Below the pieces are notes generated by a model that had not been told where the DNA came from, ran no database searches, and worked only from the letters and a program-made list of their open reading frames with translations. From positions 1-64,000 of the forward strand of contig JAQFVV010000113.1 of NCBI GenBank assembly GCA_028023455.1: DNA of 64,000 nt, in the 5' to 3' direction. Position numbers and translations under genes: made by a program. The stretch comes from Epiperipatus broadwayi (lineage: Eukaryota > Onychophora > Udeonychophora > Euonychophora > Peripatidae). Numbering within the stretch: position 1 is the first letter of the stretch; every line of letters begins with the position of its first letter. This document shows, piece after piece, positions 22,557-34,788 of the stretch.

Positions 22557-23213
22557 ATTATAATGAATTATTAAAATATAGTTTTATAATCATTGTTATC
22601 TTTTATTAATAACTACTATAAGTTTTAAAATTGGTCTTGTTAAATTAGTTGATGTGAAACTTAATGTAGTATAATTCATTTTGAATGTATTGTAGGTCAT
22701 ATGGAAACATTGATCCAAGTCCTTTTGATAATGTGTTATGTTGCAATAATAAATATTGGCACTTGTTTTTATAATTTGAATATAGGTCAGTTATAATTTT
22801 GTTGAAAAAATGTATTTTTTTTTTCTTTAGTTATAGCAATATATTGATAAGTGTTATGGTAAAGTCTTAAGATTGGTGCAATTTTTTAAAAAAATATTCT
22901 AAGTTAATGCTTTAAAGTGTATGAGCAGTCTTAAATTCTTTATTCTGTGAAAAATTTAAAGATAATGTATGCATTATGTTTTTCACCTGAAAACAGTTAG
23001 AATTCCTATGCAAGAGTATCTGAATCAAATGTTATTCTTTTAGCACAATTCTCTCAATTTAAGTTCCACAGTGTAAATCTTAATCTGTTCTTGCTTCATT
23101 AAAGTGAATAAAAATAACTAAAATATATAATGTAACAATAAAATTTGAAACGTTGAAATTGTTTTAAAGGAGTAGCAAGCTGACAAATTGTTACCAATGG
23201 TAAATGAGTGTTA

Positions 23214-23270
23214 TTACTCAACTGTAATAGCTCTTTGCCTGAAAACTTCAATCTGCTGTTGAGCAAAGAA
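23214..23270 (-). CDS. Candidate terminal exon, unknown product
   Basis: After the acceptor TATATGGTTCAG, phase 0 reads FFAQQQIEVFRQRAITVE and then tandem TAA stops. A - strand AATAAA lies near 22940. The peptide composition looks protein-like, but no upstream exon with a matching phase was found. In phase +2 the same DNA is open for about 55 codons and could join the candidate gene at 24973-25189. It may also be chance. Confidence 0.2.
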   Translation of the reverse strand, partial: FFAQQQIEVFRQRAITVE

Positions 23271-23744
23271 CTGAACCATATACAAATATCTATAAAATGT
23301 CGAAAATATAATTTAATGGAATGTAGTTGTATTTGCCAAGATAATTTGACTAGAATATTGAAAACTAATCAGATTAGTTAATCATTTTTTTAAAGTTACA
23401 ACAATGTAAATGAGATATGTTGCAATGTTCAAATTTTTTAGATTTTTTGGTGGCTAGTAAAATATTACTATTAAAAATTAGTGTTTTGGTAATAATTTCA
23501 TTGGTTGGTTTGTATTCACATTTGATTTATATTTAAAATATACAATGTGGAATAATATGACAAAATAGTCTATTTGGCTAATACTTAATGTAAATTCAAT
23601 ATTCACAAATCTACATAAATAGCAACTCTTAATACAATATTGCAACTTAATGTTAAGCTATACCAATCAATAGATATCAAAGATTTGTGCATTTAAATCC
23701 CTATCTAGTGCATATTCGCCCAAACTTTCTAGCCACTACTTTAA

Positions 23745-23830
23745 TGATCATTCTCAATTCTAAAGTTCACCAATTCTATTCCTATTGGTCAGGCCAGTAA
23801 AGAGAGAAGAATAATACTCAAAATATGTTC
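23745..23830 (+). mobile_element. SINE 2 fragment (3' part)
   Basis: CACCAATTCTATTCCTATTG followed by GTCAGGCCAGTAAAGAGAG matches the tail of the copy at 39.7 kb (GTCAGGCCAGAAAGAAGAG). The A-box half is lost. Confidence 0.5.
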
Positions 23831-24972
23831 TATTCTAACCTTTATTATTAGTAGCTTGAAGTATATTTTGAAAAGTATAAATAAAATTTGAATTTTTCTA
23901 AAAATATTAGATGATGGAATTAGTCCAATATATAACTAGAAGCAAAATGCCATCATCATATATTTTTAGACTAAACATTGTAAAGCAATGCTTCACATCA
24001 AACTTTTTCTTTTTTTGATTTTGTTGCTTCCTTTATCTTTCTACTAACTGAATATTCATCTTGTTTGTTTTTTTTCATTCATATTTTAAATATTTTTGGA
24101 TAGCTTTTTGCTCAATTAATGCAAATTAATAATTAGTAGAAATAGTTTTTAATTTGTAAATATTGTCTAAGAAATAATGGAATTAAAATTGGAAGATGAA
24201 AATTCGGTGCATAATATCAGGTAATTAAATTAAACTTACCAAATAGTCAAAACGATTGATATTTATACAAATACATTTTAATTAGGAAGAAATAACCACT
24301 TTAAAGACTTTACATATTAATTAAGAGTCAAAACAAGTTTTAAATATTTTAGAAACTTTAAATGATTACATTATTAGAATGAGAAAGAAAAGAATTGTAA
24401 TTTTTAACCAGACTTATATTAAAAATCTGATAATTTTGTGATACAATAAATCTCATTTAATAAAAAGTAAAATGTAGTTTTACATAAATTATTAAGAAAT
24501 TTTGTTTGTGGGCAAATAGAAAAAAAATAGTCGGATCAATAAGATTAATAATAATAAAGAAGTGAAGAGGGAAAATAAAACAATTACTGAAGAAAGTAAT
24601 AAGGAAACTGAATTGGATATATACTTGTGGGCAAAGGAATAGAGAGAGCAGTGAGATATTAGAGGGATCTATAAAATGTGAAATAAAATTAGAAGAAAAA
24701 AGTGGGGGAAAAAATTAAAATAGTTACAGTTACAGACTTGAAAATTGCTAGATAATTATTTTTTGGGTTTTGTAATAGTTTTGTACATCAATTTAACTTT
24801 GTACATGTATGTGTTTAATAGAAGAATGTAAGTAACATGATAATTGAAAATATAATAGGCATGCAGTATTTTTTATGTTTACAATTTTTTAAATACACAT
24901 GTATGTATAAAGTTTTAACATGTAATTTGATTGGGTAAATAGTTATATAATTTAATATGATTTATTGTTAAT

Positions 24973-25189
24973 TTACATTAAATTTTTAGTAATTGTTTCA
25001 TTAGAACTTGCAAATTTTAGAGCAGTAATTTCCAATTTGATTTGATGTGATGCTTGGTTGTGAACTATTAAGAATTTTTATAAAATTATATCTTTAGGGT
25101 ATAGTTTCAATTTGCTCATTATTTATTTACTTACCATTGATAATATCTGAGTGGAATTGATCTGCTTGATTGCTGTTTTCATTTTCCAT
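24973..25189 (-). CDS. Candidate small two-exon gene, unknown product
   Basis: Exon 1 (25189-25135) opens with ATG, encodes MENENSNQADQFHSDIIN and ends at a consensus donor G|GTAAGTAA. After a 70-bp intron ending TTCTTAATAG, exon 2 (25064-24973) continues in phase, starting VHNQASHQIKLEITALKF, to a TAA. AATAAA follows six nt later (24966-24961). The predicted protein has 48 residues, is polar and weakly helical, and is not recognised. Alternatively exon 2 splices on at AAT|GTAAAT to an acceptor near 23270. The perfect donor and short intron favour a real transcript; the short length argues for caution. Confidence 0.35.
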
Positions 25190-27483
25190 CTTCAAAATAT
25201 GTGCAAAAACAAGGATATTTAAAATTTAAGGCTGTGGGAAAAAATTTTTTGTTTGTCTAATAATTTATAAAATATCTTTAAAATTTGTAATTAAATTTAT
25301 AAATTTAATTTTATATAGGTAAATTAATATTTACTAAGGCTGTAACCTTAGGAATAAGCGTCTGAAAAATTCGAAGGTAGGGACCTCTACAGATCTTAGC
25401 CACAAGCTTACGCTCGGAAGAAAACGGAAAAGGTCTATCCTACAACTTATAGAAAAACACTAAAGGCGTAGACCTTATTTACAAAGCTAATTTTTCCATT
25501 TTTCCATCCTTATTTTATTCTAGTTAAGTTGGCTGTGTACTGCTGAATTTAAAGAAAAATGTCAAGCCTAATTAGAATATGAAAACAATTTCCCAATATG
25601 GATTTGCTTGGATTTGAACTGAGGTTGTGGGCATAGCAGACGTGTGCATATGTTTATGCATAATATGCATCTTAATGATGAAGAGACTTACCTGCATGTG
25701 TATATACACATTATGTATCTTAATGATGAAAAGAAACTTATGTGTATGTGTGTATATACGCAATATGTATGTTAATGGTGAAAAGAAACTACAGTACTTT
25801 GTTTTGATGTAGCTTGAAAGATTATTTTTTAATGATAAATGGATATAACATAGACAAGATACTGAAAGTATTTTCATATTGTATATATATATGTGCTCAC
25901 AAAAATTAAATCTATCAAAGCATTGCCAGATTTCTATTATTCCATTCTAGATTAATATATGAGTGTGAATGATGGACAATGATGCCAATCGGATTCTTAG
26001 ATTAGTTTCTGGTTACCAGTCTTTATTAATAAGTGCTGGATTGTATGTAGTGCAGTGTAAAGATATACTGTTGAAGTCTTAAAATTTCCAAGCCAATTTA
26101 TTTGTGTAGTTATATAAGATTGTTACTCGATTAGAAGCATATTTTAGTGTTATTGGTTACATGCAACTGTAATTGTTTTTGATTTCTTAGCAAAAGAATA
26201 GTTTATGTCAAAGCTTCACATAATTCTTGTAGTTTAGACTTAGCATCTGCAGTAATAATTAGTAATTTAATAATCTAAAGCTATTTACAATAAAATCCAG
26301 GTGATAGAAACAAATCTCTAGCCTACCGAAGGGCTCCATTTTCATTTTGTTTTAAATTATGTATTTCTGAATTTTCTATGCACATTTTTAATTTTTTCTT
26401 GGTATTATTTTGTCAATTCTTTTAAAAATAACTGCTGAATAAGATCTTATCATAATCATTATTATTGTTATAGTATTTTTGTTTATAAGTTATTCCTTAT
26501 AATATTTCAAATTAAATATTATTAAACTTATTTATTGTAATGTGGATTGATCCATTTATGTTAGTAGGTTTTGATTGTATAGGTTGCTTATATAATACAA
26601 TACAAACTGGCTTGGATTCAAAATCTTAGGGCTTTGAAACTTACTAACCATGGATTTCAATAGTATAAAAGAAATTAAAGTGATTTTTAGATAGTTATGT
26701 GCAATCAAATATTTATTATTGACAAAACTAATAGTAAGAAAATAGTCTGGGGATTTGACTGGTATCACTGAATGATTATTCATTCATATGTAAATAATTT
26801 TTTTTAGCTATTACTGTTTCTTAGATAATTTGTAATTAAAGTCACATGCGGGTAGACATTTTGTAGATAAATTTTTGCCTGTAGAGTAGAATAATATATA
26901 TATACATACGTGAATCTTTCAACTATTAGTACTGATATTTATTCGATTTGTTCTATGTTAAATCATATTCGTTAGGTTTTTAATTTCTTGTTTTATATAA
27001 TAAAGTTCCATGTCAAATGTAATCTATCTATAAAATACTCCCTATGCTGGTTATACATTCTTTATAAGCATGAAAATCTCTGGTAATCATAATTTGAGAA
27101 TTATGCTCTGAAGACTGTATTAGATAGTGAGAGAATGTAAGCCATGGATAGTGTTAGATGGTTCAAAGGAATGATAAAGCCAGTCTATAGATAAGAAATG
27201 ATGATGGTTCTCTTAAAGTGCTTAAAGGAAATCAAAAACTAGACTTCTTCATATAACTTCTTACACTTATATGCAGATCTGGTACTTCCAGACATGGGGT
27301 TTTTAAATTATAACCCATGGAAATGAGTTTCACTTCTTCATTATTGCCATATACTTAAAATGATTGTCTAACAAGAGGCATGTTTATCAAGAGCTAACTT
27401 TTTATAAATAGTATCCTTACACAATGTATAATAAACATTCCACACTGGGTCATTGTAATCTGAGAATCATTCTTTAAAGATTG
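25190..27483. other. Intergenic AT-rich DNA
   Basis: Holds family D copy 1. Short periodic ATATGCATCTTAATGATGAA words occur near 25660-25790 (three loose units of about 60 bp), which explain the opposed small frames there. No gene is seen. Confidence 0.45.
25335..25470 (+). repeat. Family D repeat, copy 1
   Basis: TAAGGCTGTAACCTTAG and GGGACCTCTACAGATC correspond, with similar spacing, to the reverse complement of 41690-41785. Richer in G+C than its surroundings. Confidence 0.4.
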
Positions 27484-27495
27484 TATTAGGCAATA

Positions 27496-27937
27496 AATGA
27501 GAGTGCAAATCTCTCAAGCGCTTATGACTACAACCAGCCAATCAAATCTTAAGCACTGGGACAGAGAATTTTAATAAGAAAAGAGCGGTTCCACTCTCTT
27601 CTTTACTTGTCTTAATATATATCCAAGCCAGTCCAAAGTAGTTATATTTGAAAGCGTGAATCTTAAATATCATCACACTTACGCTGTATGTTTATAATTT
27701 GATTTCAGATAATTAAGTGTAATGATATTTAAAATTCACGCTTTCAAATATAAGTACTTTGGACTGGCTTGGATATATATTAAGACAAGTAAAGAAGAGA
27801 GTGGAACCGCTCTTTTCTTATTAAAATTCTCTGTCCCAGTGCTTAAGATTTGATTGGCTGGTTGTAGTCATAAGCGCTTGAGAGATTTGCACTCTCTCAT
27901 TTATTTCAATATCGACTGCGCTTTATAAAAATATTAT
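27496..27937. mobile_element. Inserted long palindrome with 12-bp flanking repeats
   Basis: Arms near 27492-27681 and 27714-27905 are almost perfect inverted copies (about 190 bp) around a 32-nt loop. After the right arm come 32 more bases. TATTAGGCAATA occurs exactly on both sides (27484-27495 and 27938-27949), which looks like a target-site duplication. No coding capacity. Confidence 0.8.
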
Positions 27938-27949
27938 TATTAGGCAATA

Positions 27950-29564
27950 GTACATGGATTTTAATATGCTTTATTGCATATGTAACCTTTAAGATCATAA
28001 ACTGTTACCCATTATACAGTTTTTGATGGGTTGTGGCGTAACTGCCTTGCTAGATGTAAGCGGATGTTCAAGACATGTAGCACTGCCGATGGTGCTATTG
28101 AGCCAAATTACCAAAAACAGTTTTAGTTCTGTTAGCACAAGTAGTCAATGGATGTCATATATTGCAAAACAGGTGTCAGATTAATCACTCAGTAGAATGT
28201 CATTTATCACCGAGTTTTGTCTGTATTATAGCTATCCAGCAACTAATTTTTACTTCTATCATACAAGTTAATGCTTGAATTTTCAAACATTCTTAAATTT
28301 TTGAACCCAATCACAGTTGCATGTCTAATTATTTAAGCTTAAATATTAATAAAGTAAATTTTGGACTATGAATTTCCTTACTGGTTTCTGAGGATAGGCT
28401 GACCTGATTAAAGAGCATTGTCTGCACTATGGTCGTACAATTGCCATGATTTATTTTTATGTTATTCCAGCTGTTCACTTGAATTTTTAAACTCCTTCAA
28501 CTTTTGAACCAGATACACTTGTATGTCTATGCACTATTGTCAGTAACTATATACTATTGTAATTGGGTAGAAATAGAGAAATCTTTTTGTTATTTTGTAT
28601 ATACAAAAGATCAAAAGTTTCTATATTCAAATCATAATTGAATCAATAAAATAATTACTCATTTATCTGAAGAGCCAAGTCTATTTAGATGAAAACCTTA
28701 GGGTTTTGAAAACTTAGATTATTAGCATGAATAGGATAACAGAAGGAAGAAGTAGATACCTGATGTAATGCAAAATTGTGCTATATACTTATGATGGTTA
28801 AAAATCGGAAGTTAATCTGGGGATATATTTTGCATACTTGATTATCCATGAATAGAATGATGTGGAATAGATTAATTACTTCTATCAAGTGTGGATTAAA
28901 TTTAGGTTAGAGAAATCTTTATTAGTTTGTTTTTATACTTTCCAAGAATTCTAGGTTCATCATAGATAATTGTATAAATGTCAATATTTTTTGCAATAAA
29001 AAAAAAAAAATCGTTGAAAACACTGGATTGAATATAAGATTATGCATAAATTAGTTTTCTATTTTAGAATGATTTTGTTGAAAGCATTTCATCATTGATA
29101 AATGTACATTCCATTGTAAATGTGAAAAATTTTAAGACATCCCGAAATTACAAAATTGTATAAAGCATCAATAAAATTAAATTTTTATAACTTACAAAAA
29201 ATTGTTTAAAAGTTTTAAGATATTCAACTGTATCATCAAAAAAAAATGTAACTTTCTGGATGGAGTAATGAAATTGCTAACAAGACTTGAAAATGATTGC
29301 TTGAAAATTAGTAAAAAACTGATGCAACTCGTAAATAAATAAATTGCAAATACAAAAAAGATTAGCTACAAAGTGAATATTCTAACTTAGAAGAATGAGT
29401 AATTTACAAATAAAAAAAACTATATGAAAGATTATATATAATCTATTCATTACATAGTTTTATGTTTAAATGAGAAAATAGCTGTCTTTCAAATATTACT
29501 AGTAAGATTTTAAAAGAATTACTAGGCATAAGATAATTTTAGATATAAATTTTCTGGCATTATA
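27950..29564. other. Intergenic DNA, no gene seen
   Basis: Somewhat less AT-extreme near 28020-28260, but with no open frame, splice-like exon or repeat I can name. Confidence 0.45.
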
Positions 29565-30150
29565 ACAGTTCTGGAACATACACATGATGTGATATACTGT
29601 AGCTTCTCCTTAAACGAAGTCAAGAATCTCTCAGCAATTATGCCCAGAGAAACCTGTTAGCCACTTTATTTTCCATTCCCCAGTGTAAGTTTTCCCATAT
29701 TCTGCTCCATCCCATTTTCACAACATAATCTTTGTCAACTTTATGGCCTTTATATTTAAATCCCCCTTATCTTTTCAAGAATAAATAGTGGTGACCTCTT
29801 TCATTTTATTCTAAAACCATTATATAAATTTTGAATAAGCACTAAATCTATAAATAACAGAGCAACAAAACTTATAAATTTCTGGTGAATGGCCATTGTT
29901 TTGTTTTAAAGTAATTTGAACTAATTAATTAGTCATTTCTTTTTATGACATTTATTAAGATAATTTTTAATTTTAAATGTAAAATTGAAAACATAATACT
30001 AAATTTTACCATTATTATATTGATTTGTATTGGATGAGTAGGCACTAGATAGGGATTTTATGCACAAGCTTTCTGGCATCCATTGATTACTCTGGTTGGC
30101 ACAGGGTGGCACTGCTGTATGGAGAGTTTTGCCTCGGTTGTTTTAATTCA
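29565..30150 (-). mobile_element. Family A element, copy at 29.6-30.2 kb
   Basis: Reverse complement of 1268-1735 for several blocks: CCTTAAACGAAGTCAAGAA, TAAATCCCCCTTATCTTTTC, GATGAGTAGGCACTAGATAG and GGCACTGCTGTATGGAGAG. Confidence 0.65.
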
Positions 30151-31869
30151 CTGTTCACCTTTTTAGTAGTGTCACCGTGCATTTTGAGAGAGTAAAGAAA
30201 TGTTTTATAGAAGTGTATATACATAATGCTCACTTTTTGTCATATCTCACCTTGCCTTTAAATAATGGACTAGTTCCGATTCCATATTATCTATAATGGG
30301 TTGAGCATTCATTGCCACTAACCAATGCGTATACAAAGAGATAACACATAGTCGATGGTAAGAATGGGTCATTAGTTGATGATGCTCACTGAATCCAAAT
30401 GTTTCCATTAAGGATAGGGAACTGACAATAAATAGCCTTTTTGAATGTAGGGGTCAGAAAACTTCTGCCATATAGCAGAAAGGTAAAATATACATTCTCC
30501 AGAGAACTATTGTCACAAAGCTGAAAGACAGAATTCATGCTCTCCATACATGTCCTGTAGAGAACTATCAAACCTGAACGGCAGTATACACACGAGAACT
30601 GTCAGAGCCGAAAGACAGAGTCTCTGTTCTCCAGACAATAGCGGTTAAGCTAAATGGTTGACACAGCCAGGCAAGTCCATGTTAAGGATTGGAAGCTGCT
30701 AGAACCAAACATTGGCACGAGGCAAGCTGTCATAGTACAATCTGAAGTATCATCGGACCTACTCACAAGGCAGGCTGCCAAGATATAGGAAGTGATAGGA
30801 AACTTATAAGGGCAATTGCAGTCTCCTTTTCCATAGTTCACATCAGAACTAGGAATTATATCTTACCAACAGTACCAGATGGAATATAGTTTATTGTAAA
30901 ATATATTGTAAATACGAATGTATATTTGTTTTCACATTCAGTAATAAGTACAGTATAATATTAGAAATGTATTTACATGATTCTGTGATTATTAAATCAC
31001 ACACATATATAATCCAGACTACAGTTTTATTGGAAAAACATGTAGATTTAAGTATCAAAAAAATAGAAAATTTTTTTTTTAGATTTATTATGATTTTATC
31101 TATTAACCTGAATAACTAATACTAGCAGTCATTGAATGGAGATCTGTGGTTATTAAGTTAGTAAATCCCGAGATGTTACTTTCTGAAATTGGAAGATTAG
31201 AAAATGCTGGACTAATATGTATGTGACATATCACTGCAAGACAGATAATACTAATTCCTCATTAAAATTCTTTAAAAATAATTACTGTGATTTGAAATCG
31301 CTAGGAACTTTTCTATGTGTTATATGATTTTGCTAAGTGTTTTTATCCTAAATCTGTAAAAAATCATGCAATCTGATGGGATGTAAGGAGGAATGATTTT
31401 TATTAAGGCATTAATTTGGTCAGTAAAGAGAATAGAATATTTGAAAAAAGATTTTAGAAGTAAATTCAGTGATTAAGAGGTCAGTAGAAATTTTGACCGT
31501 TTGGAATTGGAATCCATGCTCAAGTCATATCTATATAGGCAAAAACTGTTGCGGCATTTTTTGACAGATTTGGAAATATATAGCAACAATATAAAGGGTT
31601 TTTTGGTGGAGAAAAATAGGATAATTTGTACAAGGAGTGCAGAATGATTTATATTAGACACAAGGACTCACATAATGCAATATATTGTTTATGGAATATA
31701 TTATCTTGAAAAGTTTTGCAGAAGTTGTAAAATCTGTAGATTAATAAGTACTTTCCTGTTATTTGCAGCCATTTGATTTTTTTTATATTCATGTTATCTC
31801 TGATTTCCCCTCTGCCTTCTACTAAAAGAGAGGCCATACCATTCTTGCAAAAGAAATGAAGCTCTGTTT
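30150..31869. other. Intergenic DNA between family A and the Merlin relic
   Basis: Contains the tandem units at 30455-30650. The small - strand frames (30386-30571, 30650-30841, 31473-31837) show no family features. The flank next to the Merlin relic could be part of that transposon. Confidence 0.4.
30455..30650 (+). repeat. Imperfect tandem repeats
   Basis: Roughly 50-60-bp units with GAGAACTATTGTCACAAAGC, GAGAACTATCAAACCTGAAC and GAGAACTGTCAGAGCCGAAA, each followed by AAGACAGA or related words. Compositionally richer than the surroundings; origin unknown. Confidence 0.45.
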
Positions 31870-32515
31870 ATTTCCTGGAATTACAGAAAATCGACTTGTC
31901 GAAAAAAGGTCAACATCTGCTATGGAAATTGGTTTACTAAGTCTTCTACTGATCGTTTGTAGTCATTCATTCTTATATCGCTGAGACAAGGAATTGGCAT
32001 TGTCAAATTGTACCAAGAGGAATTTGGCATGAACAAAAGCACAATCATTGATTGAAACAATTATTTGTGAGAAATGTTTGGCGAGTACTTCAATTGTCAA
32101 CTAAAATAAGATTGGAGGTGAAGGATTAATCATTGAAATCAATTAAAGCTTGTTCAGTAGTGTAAGAACAATATCAAATAAATGGACTTTCAGAGGACTC
32201 TGTTGGGAAGCACACAACTATGTTTTGGTAAAAGTATCTGATGACAATGTGAAAACGTTAATGACGATTTGTAGACAATATTGAAACAGGCTCAATAATT
32301 TATTCGGTTAGTTGGTGTGCCTACAAGATGGAAGAACCAAAAAAGGCCAGATTACAAGATTTCACAATCGTAGTTATAATTTCATTGATCCTGACTGACG
32401 TCTACCCTCAGAGCATCAAATGAATGTTAAATATTCACGAAATGGCAAAATAACAGGAACAACTCAGCAGCACTTGAAGTTGTATTTGGCTGAGTTCATT
32501 TGACTGGAAATCTGA
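31870..32515 (+). pseudogene. Decayed Merlin (IS1595/ISXO2-like) transposase
   Basis: Frame-shifted and stop-broken DNA that still reads as this family. Near 32010-32095, EEFGMNKSTIID then NNYL resembles the helix before the catalytic domain. Near 32170-32250, NKWTFRGLCWEAHNYVLVKV resembles the W-V-F-G-G-I-R strand. Near 32365-32400, HNRSYNFIDPD resembles the NHS-NFVDP motif, and near 32455-32500, GTTQQHLKLYLAEF resembles the C-terminal HL-YLAEF block. At least two frameshifts and several stops make it inactive. Terminal repeats were not found. Confidence 0.7.
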
Positions 32516-34664
32516 GTTGACAATGTATTTGAGCCACTTTTGGATGCTATTAAAATTTTCTGGTCTCTGGAATCCAAATTACAGATATTTTGCCTATACA
32601 TTTAAAAAGAAAAAAAAAAGACTCCAGACATGAAAGTACTGATTATTATATGCATGAAGCTTAGTTTCAGAGATTTCTAGAACTGAAAGGACATGTTTTT
32701 AACAAAAGTTATTAAGCTTATTAGTTTTGATATGAAGTTTAAGTTTTGTTGTTGATATCAATTTTCCTGGATCCTCTTTCTCTTATTAATGCTAATTTAT
32801 CATTCTTTACCTAAATGTTAAATTAACATTGATATGAGAAAAAGGTTTTGTTTCTAAGTTGGGAGTTTAAATTGTGAAATGTTAGTATTGTATACCCATT
32901 TAGATTTAAATTGCTTTTACGAATGGATTATAAATTGCTTTAACAGTGGATTAGTTAGATTTAGTTAAGACAATCGTTTCCAATCTTATTTTATTTATGC
33001 ACCTCTTGATACTCCTTTTCCATAAATTGTATATTTCATTACTAACAAATATTTCTCTTTAATATATTTGCCGTCACTTTATATTTATATATTGTAAATG
33101 TAAATAAACATAATGGGATTAAAACGCAATGGAATAGTAAAGTAAATGGACAGTACATATATATATATATTCACATTCAAATTTCAAAAGATAATCTATG
33201 TAAATATATACATCATAAATTATATATATATAAAAGAGTATATTACATTAATTAACTGATGAACATTCTTTTTTTCACCATTATTCAATTTTTTTTCCAT
33301 GGATTCCTAAATGTCTAGTTTGTATCCCTGTGAAAGAAACCAGAACAAAACTTCTATTTTGGCTACCAATTTATTTTAAATTCCATCTATCTTCAACATT
33401 TAAATGTAAGAATTAGATTGACCAGTATTTATCAGTATTGAACATTTTGATAATATACTAATATAATCCAGTTTATCCAATTATTTGCTTAAAGCAAATT
33501 TTGCTGCATGGGATTTCTTGTTTGAGATCTCTAGCTTTAGTTTAGTTATACCCAACAAAATGTCACATGATGATTTGTTTACTTTCATCATCTCTCTGAA
33601 CTGCTAGTCATGTGATAATTTGTTTAGTATATATTATTTTTTACCAAAAGATAGTGAGATCAAAAATAGACATCATTAAAATATTTTGTTGATGGTTTAG
33701 TATTGAATTTGTTTAGCTATGAAGCAATTTATGTTAAGTTCAAAATCTTAAGATGCTTTAAAATTCCATGAAATTGAATGCTGAAGGTATGGGTGCTAAT
33801 TTAAAGCTTTACATCGAGGAAGGCCAATAGAAATGCATTTGATGTTTGGAAGGTCCTGCCATCTAATGTCTTTTGATTAACCAGGCTTACAATTTATGGT
33901 TAAAGTAAATAGAATTACTGTTACAAATGTAAATTTAGTTTGGCTGCTAAATCTTAACAATCAGTCTCAGATTAACTGAATTTCTACATCAGTACAATTC
34001 GAAAACATTTTATATTTAGATAATTAATATTTAAAAAAAAAGTATTAGTAATAAAGACTTATTTTATTTCCACTATAAGGAACTGTACGTTTACATGTGT
34101 TTTGTTAGCAGGAACTAAATATACATTTTAATAATAATAATGTAATTTATGTATTTTGAATTTCAGGGTATAAGAACAATGTTTCGAGTTTCAATACAAA
34201 CTTATATACAGTATATATAAAACTTCTATAACTTTTTATATATAAGAAAAATATTTTTTTTATTTTAAAAATTAATATTTTTTATATAAAAATTTATAAG
34301 TTGAAATTAAAATTTGATTACAAAAGTTTGTTTACTTTTTTATTTCTCCATAATGCCGTCAGAAAATTTCTTAGAAGTTTCATTTCATACTGATTACAAC
34401 GCTGACCATTGATGGTAAATTACAGTTAATGGCATTATTAGCTGATTAGTATTCACTTGATTATTTCACATGAGATTCAATATAATAATTAGTGCATAAG
34501 TCTACTATAGTTGCAATACAGTGTTTGAATACAAAACTGAACTTGGAATGACTTTTTTTCATATAGTACAAACTCAAATAAGTTGAGAATTCTTTCGAGT
34601 AAGCTAGCCAATTTATTATAAATATGTATTTAACATTCAGTAGAATAAAATATCAATATTAACA
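32516..34664. other. AT-rich DNA, no gene seen
   Basis: TCACATGATGATTTGTTTAC and TCATGTGATAATTTGTTTAG near 33560-33630 resemble family A ends. Otherwise unremarkable. Confidence 0.4.
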
Positions 34665-34680
34665 AGACATCTGTCAACCG

Positions 34681-34778
34681 TTGGTGATCGAGTGGTCATC
34701 ACAGCTGCCTTACAAGCAGTTATCCCGGGTTTGCAGGTTCACTTCCCGGCCAATGCTTTGACACATGGAAAAAAAAGA
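34681..34778 (+). mobile_element. tRNA-derived SINE 1, sense copy
   Basis: Reads like a tRNA: GGTGATCGAGTGGTCATC (A-box region), an anticodon-stem-like CTGCCTTACAAGCAG and GCAGGTTCACTTCCCGG (B box), then a short unique tail and an A-run. It is flanked by AGACATCTGT (34665-34674) and AGATATCTGT (34779-34788), a target duplication with one mismatch. The extra loop bases rule out an ordinary tRNA gene. Confidence 0.8.
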
Positions 34779-34788
34779 AGATATCTGT

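Noticed and set aside
24178-24221. + strand ATG exon candidate (MELKLEDENSVHNI) with CAG|GTAATT donor
   Set aside because: No following exon with compatible phase was seen and it is too short to support alone.
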